Shown here in pieces: positions 59,086-64,000 of a stretch of DNA of 64,000 nucleotides (within the stretch, counting starts at the first letter, position 1; the number at the start of each line of letters is the position of its first letter). A model generated the notes under the pieces. The model saw nothing but the letters and a program-made list of their open reading frames with translations, was not told where the DNA came from and ran no database searches. Both the position numbers and the translations under genes were made by a program. This DNA comes from Candidatus Melainabacteria bacterium (GTDB lineage: Bacteria; Cyanobacteriota; Vampirovibrionia; Obscuribacterales; Obscuribacteraceae), in NCBI GenBank assembly GCA_003963305.1, contig RXJR01000009.1, forward strand, positions 124,001-188,000, written 5' to 3'.

Positions 59086-60702
59086 ATGTTGCAGAGCGGC
59101 TTGAACACCAAATCAATCACTGAGACAGTTCGTTCCTCCGAATCGCGAGATGAGGCAGAGGTCACCGCTTGTATTGCGGCCGTGCGTGCGTACCTTGACG
59201 CAGAAGCTCAGGAAGCTGCATTGGCAAGCCAGTCGGAACTCCCTCCAGCAACCAACAGCTGGCGGAATGCGTCGCGGCTTGAAGCTGCCGGCATCAAGAA
59301 AAAGCTTAAGCCGACCACCAACCTGTGGCGCTTTAGCGGACTTTCGATCGCTCTATGTATCTGGATTTCTATGTTCGCGACAGCTAAGTCAGAGGCAGCT
59401 GATCTGCTGCCAGACACGCTTGCCCTCAACAGTGTTTCAGACGCCCGCTATGTGCCTGCTCAGACCAGGTCGAAGCATACGCTCGTGAAAATTGGACTGG
59501 CGATAAAGGTCAGCCGGGTCGACATTGAAGCGCTCGACGGAGCACAGGTTCGTGACGCCTCGACTGGTGCCCTGGTTGCCACTCTACCGGCTCAGAGCCT
59601 GTGGACCTTGAACATTGATAGCGCCAAAAATATTTCGTTCACCGGTAAAAACAACAACGTTGATGGCGCTCAACTAGCCAGCTCTCAGCCTCCGCCTTCT
59701 ACAATCAGCAAAGTCGCCTATTTCCCGACAGCTCCGCGTCTCGACACCAACAAGTTTTTGTTGCCGTCGCAGAGCGCTTCTGATACTGCTGACGGTGTCA
59801 GCGGCTACATGGTTGTGCCCCGCAATGATAAAAAGGGCAATCAGGTCGTTGTTGTGAACGGTAAGCTCTACCGTGGCGCAGTCTGGCTCAAGCCGGGTGC
59901 GCCTGACGGTGCTAGCGATGCCGGCGGTATTACCGTCATTAACATTGTCGATCTCGAGGATTACTTGCTTTCCGTGCTGCCTGGCGAAATGCCGTCAAGT
60001 TGGCCGCTGGAGGCTTTGAAGGCTCAGGCAGTGGCCGCCCGTTCGTATGCAATCGCCAACATCGGTAAGCATTCGAAAGAGGGCTACGATCTGCGAGCCA
60101 CTATCGACGATCAGGTTTACAACGGTGTTTCCAGCGAAAATGCCAACTCCAACCGGGCTGTTGCTGAGACCGAAGGATTGATTCTGAAACATGAAGGCAA
60201 GCCGGTTTCAGCTTTTTTCCACAGCACCAGTGGTGGTAGCACTGAAGTAGCCGAGCATGTCTGGGGGCGTCCTGTACCCTACCTGCGCATGGTTCCTGAC
60301 TACGACGACATGTCGCCGCACTTCGCCTGGAATCGAAAAGTTAAGGTTGATGACATGGCACGAGCTATCGGCGCGGATCTTGGTCCACTGACGTCCTTTT
60401 CTATCGTTTCGCGCACTCCCTCCAACAGAGTCAAAGACACCGTGCTGGTGGGCGCCAACGGCTCAAAAACCATCTCGGGCGAGACACTGCGAAAAGTCTT
60501 TAAGCTCCCCAGTACCAACTTTAATATCGTTTGCAAAGACAACACTCTGGAATTCCTCGGACGCGGCAATGGTCACGGTCTTGGGCTGTCACAGTGGGGC
60601 GCCCGGGCGCTCGCTGAACATGGGTATAATGCAGCTCAGATTCTTACGTATTACTATAAAGACGTATCCGTTGATTATTTGGCCGATTCAGTCGGCATCT
60701 GA
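59086..60702 (+). CDS. SpoIID/LytB-domain protein
   Basis: 538 residues. An N-terminal cytoplasmic part (1-80) is followed by a membrane helix (83-100) and an extracytoplasmic region. The SpoIID domain (about 260-530) has the diagnostic motifs: LEDYLLSVLPGEMPSSWPLEALKAQAVAARSYA, then FFHSTSGGSTEVAEHVWG, and GRGNGHGLGLSQWGARALA. In Bacillus SpoIID is a lytic transglycosylase; in non-sporulating bacteria it remodels peptidoglycan. The N-terminal region with an IAAVRAYLDAEAQ helix and W-N-A-S-R resembles membrane-decarboxylase gamma-chain tails, a weak likeness. No ribosome binding site precedes the ATG. Confidence 0.88.
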   Translation: MLQSGLNTKSITETVRSSESRDEAEVTACIAAVRAYLDAEAQEAALASQSELPPATNSWRNASRLEAAGIKKKLKPTTNLWRFSGLSIALCIWISMFATAKSEAADLLPDTLALNSVSDARYVPAQTRSKHTLVKIGLAIKVSRVDIEALDGAQVRDASTGALVATLPAQSLWTLNIDSAKNISFTGKNNNVDGAQLASSQPPPSTISKVAYFPTAPRLDTNKFLLPSQSASDTADGVSGYMVVPRNDKKGNQVVVVNGKLYRGAVWLKPGAPDGASDAGGITVINIVDLEDYLLSVLPGEMPSSWPLEALKAQAVAARSYAIANIGKHSKEGYDLRATIDDQVYNGVSSENANSNRAVAETEGLILKHEGKPVSAFFHSTSGGSTEVAEHVWGRPVPYLRMVPDYDDMSPHFAWNRKVKVDDMARAIGADLGPLTSFSIVSRTPSNRVKDTVLVGANGSKTISGETLRKVFKLPSTNFNIVCKDNTLEFLGRGNGHGLGLSQWGARALAEHGYNAAQILTYYYKDVSVDYLADSVGI

Positions 60703-60710
60703 GGTTACTT

Positions 60711-62063
60711 TTGCTGGTCCAGTTATTTGCCGTCTTTGTCATGCTTGCAATTCTGAGCACGCTCATTATCGTGCACGAGTGCGGGCACTTTTCAGTTGCC
60801 AGGTTTTTCGGGTTCCAGACCCCTGTCTTTGGTTTCGGATTGCCCTTCGGACCGCACTGGGTGGTTGGTAAGAAGTGGGGAACCGAGTTCCGCATTCACG
60901 CCTGCCTGCTTGGCGGCTACGTGGCAATTCCTGAGTTGGGCGATGAATCAGCCGCATCTGAAGACGCCTTCGGCGTTCCATTGAAGCCTTTTCGCAAGTT
61001 TCCTATCTGGCAAAGAGCCCTGGTAGCCTTTGCTGGTGTGGGTTTTAATATCATCTTTGCTTACCTTGTCATGCTCGTCATGTTCCTGACTTTAGGCGTG
61101 CAGTCTCAACCGACTGTGGTCACTAAGCTGATTCCAGCAGATTCAATTGCTGCCAGAGCAGGCATCAAGGTAAACGACACTATTGTTGCCATCAACGGTA
61201 AACCGGTTTCCAGTACTGACGAAACAGTGGCGGCTCTGAGCGCTCACCGCAGTGAGTTGGTGCACGTGCAGATCATGCGCGACTACCAGCCGATCACAAT
61301 CGATGTAACGACCAGTGATAAAGGCAAGGTCGGCATGCAGCTCGAGGGCAAAGGACCGGCGACTTACAAGAAAGTCGAGGGCAATTTCTTCGAGGTCGCT
61401 CGCCAGGCTCTGGTCAAACTATGTACCCTGACTTACAGCATGATGAGTGCACTCGGTCAGATGGTCGAAGGTTTGCTCAGTGGCGGTGGCGACAAAGCCT
61501 CGCCGGGGCACCCAAAAGTGAGCCTGGGTGACCTGCATGGCGTTTTTGCGGTTATTAAGATTGGGGCGGATATCGCTCAACAAGATTGGACTCAGTTATT
61601 CCTTTTCACGATTCTGATCAGCATGGACCTGGCCATCATCAACTTGTTGCCCTGGCCGGCTCTCGATGGCGGACACCTGGCGTTTATGACGTTCGAGGCG
61701 ATTCGCGGTCGTCCCATGGGCGAACGTGCTCAGGGTGAAATCGTTAAATGGGGTTTTGTCAGCCTGATTGTGCTGATGGTTGTCATAATGGTTAATGACG
61801 TCCGTGCGCTGGTCACAGGGCAACTGGAGTACAAGAAGGACAAACAGCAGGAAGACAAAGCCGATAGCAAGACTGGTGATAAGTCACCTGAGAAACCTGC
61901 CGGTGAGGCGGGAAAAGCTGCTGTTCAATCGTCACCTGCTGTTGAATCAGCGCCTGCCGTTGATTCAGCGGTAACGGAAAAAGAACCATCCGCTCCGCCT
62001 GCTGATGATAGTGCGGCTGAAAAGAAACCTGACGCGGCTCAGTCGCCTGAACCTGCAAAATAG
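60711..62063 (+). CDS. rseP: site-2 zinc metalloprotease RseP
   Basis: 450 residues from a TTG with GAGG 6 nt upstream. An M50 intramembrane protease that cleaves membrane-bound regulators. HECGH (22-26) lies in the first membrane helix, a PDZ domain spans about 135-225 (LIPADSIAARAGIKVNDTIVAINGKPV), and LPWPALDGGH holds the third zinc ligand. The usual length is about 360-450. The last 75 residues are a Lys/Ala/Pro low-complexity tail. Starts 9 nt after the SpoIID-like gene; coupled expression is likely. Confidence 0.92.
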   Translation: MLVQLFAVFVMLAILSTLIIVHECGHFSVARFFGFQTPVFGFGLPFGPHWVVGKKWGTEFRIHACLLGGYVAIPELGDESAASEDAFGVPLKPFRKFPIWQRALVAFAGVGFNIIFAYLVMLVMFLTLGVQSQPTVVTKLIPADSIAARAGIKVNDTIVAINGKPVSSTDETVAALSAHRSELVHVQIMRDYQPITIDVTTSDKGKVGMQLEGKGPATYKKVEGNFFEVARQALVKLCTLTYSMMSALGQMVEGLLSGGGDKASPGHPKVSLGDLHGVFAVIKIGADIAQQDWTQLFLFTILISMDLAIINLLPWPALDGGHLAFMTFEAIRGRPMGERAQGEIVKWGFVSLIVLMVVIMVNDVRALVTGQLEYKKDKQQEDKADSKTGDKSPEKPAGEAGKAAVQSSPAVESAPAVDSAVTEKEPSAPPADDSAAEKKPDAAQSPEPAK

Positions 62064-62084
62064 TCTAAATCGAGGAATCACGCC

Positions 62085-62339
62085 ATGCCACTATACGAAT
62101 ACAGATGCCATGACTGCCGAGAAGTTTTCGGTGTGGAACGATCGATGAGTGAAGTTTCCGAGAAGGAAAACTGCACCGCATGCGGTTCATCATCGGTGAA
62201 TCGCATTTGGAATGCCACGATTCGTGCCGGCGGCACTACACCTGATGTAGGGCAGGGCACGTCACGCGCTTCAAGTGGTGGCGGCGGCGGTGGCGGTTGC
62301 GGCTCTTGCAGCACGCATTCATGTGGTACGTGTCATTAG
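62085..62339 (+). CDS. FmdB-type zinc ribbon protein
   Basis: 84 residues. MPLYEYRCHDC start and paired cysteines C8/C11 and C30/C33 are the FmdB/CxxC_CXXC_SSSS zinc ribbon. A glycine run and a Cys/His tail (GCGSCSTHSCGTCH) follow. Related proteins are putative regulators. The 3' codons form the first unit of a 41-bp repeat array. Confidence 0.85.
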   Translation: MPLYEYRCHDCREVFGVERSMSEVSEKENCTACGSSSVNRIWNATIRAGGTTPDVGQGTSRASSGGGGGGGCGSCSTHSCGTCH

Positions 62340-62431
62340 CAGGTAGATGCAGCACGCACTCATGCGGTACCTGTTATTAACAGGTAAGTTCAGTGCACCC
62401 TCATCCGGCACCTGTCACTAACAGGTGAATT
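62309..62431. repeat. 3 x 41-bp tandem repeat linking two convergent gene ends
   Basis: Units at 62309-62349, 62350-62390 and 62391-62431. The first encodes the last residues and stop of the FmdB-type protein; the third contains the stop and last codons of panB on the other strand. Confidence 0.9.
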
Positions 62432-63299
62432 CACCGCGCACAAGGTCTTCTTCGTCTATGAGGCTGCGCAACTCAGACTCTTCGTCAGGCGGAAACGTGA
62501 ATGATTCGGAGCTGTTTGGAAAGTCTTTGCTGGTGACATCTTTGGCATAGCTCATGATCGCTTCCTGGCAACTTTCGGCCAGGTTGGCGTAACGACGAAC
62601 GAAGCGTGGCTTGAAGTCAGTGTATTTGCCCAGCAAGTCATCCGTAACAAGTATCTGTCCGTCTGTGTCGTTGCCTGCGCCGATTCCGATTGTAGGAATC
62701 GTCAGTCGATCGGTAATCATTTTAGCCACTATGGACGGTACCATCTCCAGCACTACTGCGAAGGCGCCTGCTCTCTGCAGGGCCATGGCTTCGTGAAACA
62801 GTCGGGCTCCTTCTTCAGCCGATCGTCCCTGCACGCGAGTGCCTCCCAGTCCGTGCACCGACTGAGGGGTGAACCCGAGATGTCCCATGACCGGAATTCC
62901 CATTCCTACCAGGCGTTCTACGATTTCGAGATTGAGCTTTGTGGCGCCTTCCAGTTTGACCGCCTGAGCATTCGCTTCTTTGATAAATCGACCGGCATTG
63001 GTGATCGCCTGAGTGACATCGACCTGGTAGCTCATAAAGGGCAGGTCTGCCACCACGAGAGCTGTCTGCGCACCTCTCGTCACAGCTTTGGTGTGATGCA
63101 GCATCTCCTCCATCGTGACAGCATGCGTGGTGCGGTGGCCCAGTGCCACCATGGCCAGGCTGTCACCGACGAGAATCAGGTCTACGCCTGCTCGATCGAG
63201 TATCTGGGCGGTCGAATAATCGTAGGCTGTTAAGCAAACAATCTTTCGTTTTTCGGACTTGTACTTTTGTAGCGTGAGGGTCGAAACCGGTTTGCTCAT
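62418..63299 (-). CDS. panB: 3-methyl-2-oxobutanoate hydroxymethyltransferase
   Basis: 293 residues. Makes ketopantoate from ketoisovalerate and methylene-tetrahydrofolate in pantothenate and CoA synthesis. TAYDYSTAQILDRAGVDLILVGDSLAMVALGH, then DLPFMSY, VKLEGA, PVMGHLGFTPQS and IGIGAGNDTDGQ follow the family order, with metal ligands in VGDS and ADLPF. The C-terminal 25 residues are acidic and partly encoded in the 41-bp repeat, longer than the usual 265-275. No panC nearby. Confidence 0.94.
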   Translation of the reverse strand: MSKPVSTLTLQKYKSEKRKIVCLTAYDYSTAQILDRAGVDLILVGDSLAMVALGHRTTHAVTMEEMLHHTKAVTRGAQTALVVADLPFMSYQVDVTQAITNAGRFIKEANAQAVKLEGATKLNLEIVERLVGMGIPVMGHLGFTPQSVHGLGGTRVQGRSAEEGARLFHEAMALQRAGAFAVVLEMVPSIVAKMITDRLTIPTIGIGAGNDTDGQILVTDDLLGKYTDFKPRFVRRYANLAESCQEAIMSYAKDVTSKDFPNSSESFTFPPDEESELRSLIDEEDLVRGEFTC

Positions 63300-63421
63300 T
63301 TTGCCTGCCGTGGTTGCCGAAGTATGAACAATGAGATCATATCAAGTATTTGATGTAATACGTTTTTATATTCTCATTGTTGCCGATTGCGGCTCAGCTG
63401 CCCGTTACAGACTGCAATGAC

Positions 63422-63997
63422 CTAATATCCGCGTTTCTTGATCTGCTCCTGTCGAGCTCTTTTTCTCGCTTCCTCTTGCTGCAGTGAAACGATGTGCTTG
63501 GGGTCGTAAGGATAGCGACCAGCTACTTCGTGGAATTCCTGATACTTTAAACCTGCATCAGCAGGTAATCCCATCTTCTCCAGAAGATAAGCGAAGTTGT
63601 AGATGCAGCCGTCGTATTTAGGTTGCAGTGCCATTGCTGCTTGATACTTTGCAGAAGCGCCGTTTAAGTCGCCCTGCGCTTCCAGCACTGCTCCCAGGTT
63701 TTGTGTTGCGTCGAAGTTTTGTGGGTCTAGTTCGAGAACTCGATTGAATGTTTGTTTTGCGCCATCCATATCGCCGTCATCGACTTGCGTGAGACCCTTG
63801 CGCACGAGCGCATTTACTTCTTCTGGATCGTACTGATTGCCTTTTCTTTTCTTATTGGCATTGGCGCGCAGAGCCTTTTCCATTTCTGCAATGTGTTTGA
63901 CTACGTCTGCATTGTTTCGCGTCATGGCAGCGACGTCTTTCCACGCTTCCACGCTGTCTATGTTTCTGCCTTCGAACTCCAGAGATTTTGCTGCCAT
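63422..63997 (-). CDS. TPR protein, possibly cut by the window edge
   Basis: At least 191 residues. A charged helical N-terminal part (1-75) and about three TPR units (GLTQVDDGDMDGAKQTFNRVLELDP, NLGAVLEAQGDLNGASAKYQAAMALQP, NFAYLLEKMGLPADAGLKYQEF), ending in a basic tail. The ATG lies 3 nt from the window edge, so the true start may be further out. No signal peptide is visible in this part. Confidence 0.7.
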   Translation of the reverse strand: MAAKSLEFEGRNIDSVEAWKDVAAMTRNNADVVKHIAEMEKALRANANKKRKGNQYDPEEVNALVRKGLTQVDDGDMDGAKQTFNRVLELDPQNFDATQNLGAVLEAQGDLNGASAKYQAAMALQPKYDGCIYNFAYLLEKMGLPADAGLKYQEFHEVAGRYPYDPKHIVSLQQEEARKRARQEQIKKRGY

Positions 63998-64000
63998 TGT

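Overview
The window looks like the chromosome of a non-photosynthetic relative of cyanobacteria, probably the Melainabacteria/Vampirovibrionia line close to Obscuribacterales. This is inference. The main evidence is a cyanobacterial-style ATP synthase cluster (I-a-c-b'-b-delta-alpha-gamma, with both b and b' subunits and no beta/epsilon genes after gamma), together with SepF, a PspA/Vipp1-type protein and many secreted TPR and TonB-C-like proteins. The DNA has near-balanced GC and is full of short imperfect tandem repeats, often placed exactly on gene ends.

Accessory half, about 1-16 kb. This is mostly small secreted or membrane proteins without recognised function, mixed with wreckage: a 233-bp duplicated gene tail carrying a 2-nt deletion, an IS3-family transposase remnant with a frameshift, truncated gene ends on both strands, and a decayed winged-helix-like frame. 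Recognisable genes are an S1/P1-type nuclease (7.8-9.0 kb), a jelly-roll/effector-like protein (10.4 kb) and a long TPR protein (11.3-12.8 kb). Between 12.8 and 15.3 kb three short genes sit behind nearly identical promoter modules. One of them encodes a 58-residue piece of PspA, and a neighbour resembles the periplasmic domain of FtsH. This is the most interesting cluster in the window.

Core part 1, 16-31 kb: a phosphoribosyltransferase fusion, tRNA-Thr(CGU), a DUF4173-like membrane protein, then a same-strand run of M16 peptidase, dut, dapB, asd, dapA, rnj and mnmH (lysine/diaminopimelate synthesis plus RNA processing), and a DJ-1/PfpI protein. Opposite them lies a two-gene unit of an AAA+ ATPase and a membrane-anchored polyproline protein.

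Core part 2, 31-49 kb, largely on the minus strand: sepF, ispD, scpB, scpA, smc (division and chromosome condensation). Divergent from smc are a PATAN/degenerate-GGDEF protein, an OmpR-type regulator and a sensor kinase. Convergent with the kinase is a TadE/TadG-like pair, the TadE-like member carrying a LecA-type lectin domain. TPR protein, tgt and pspA follow.

Core part 3, 50-64 kb: the ATP synthase operon with a probable internal promoter before atpE, a DUF3592-like protein, GTP-type phosphoenolpyruvate carboxykinase, a SpoIID-like protein that is probably translated leaderless, the site-2 protease RseP, an FmdB-type zinc ribbon protein, panB and a TPR protein cut at the window edge.
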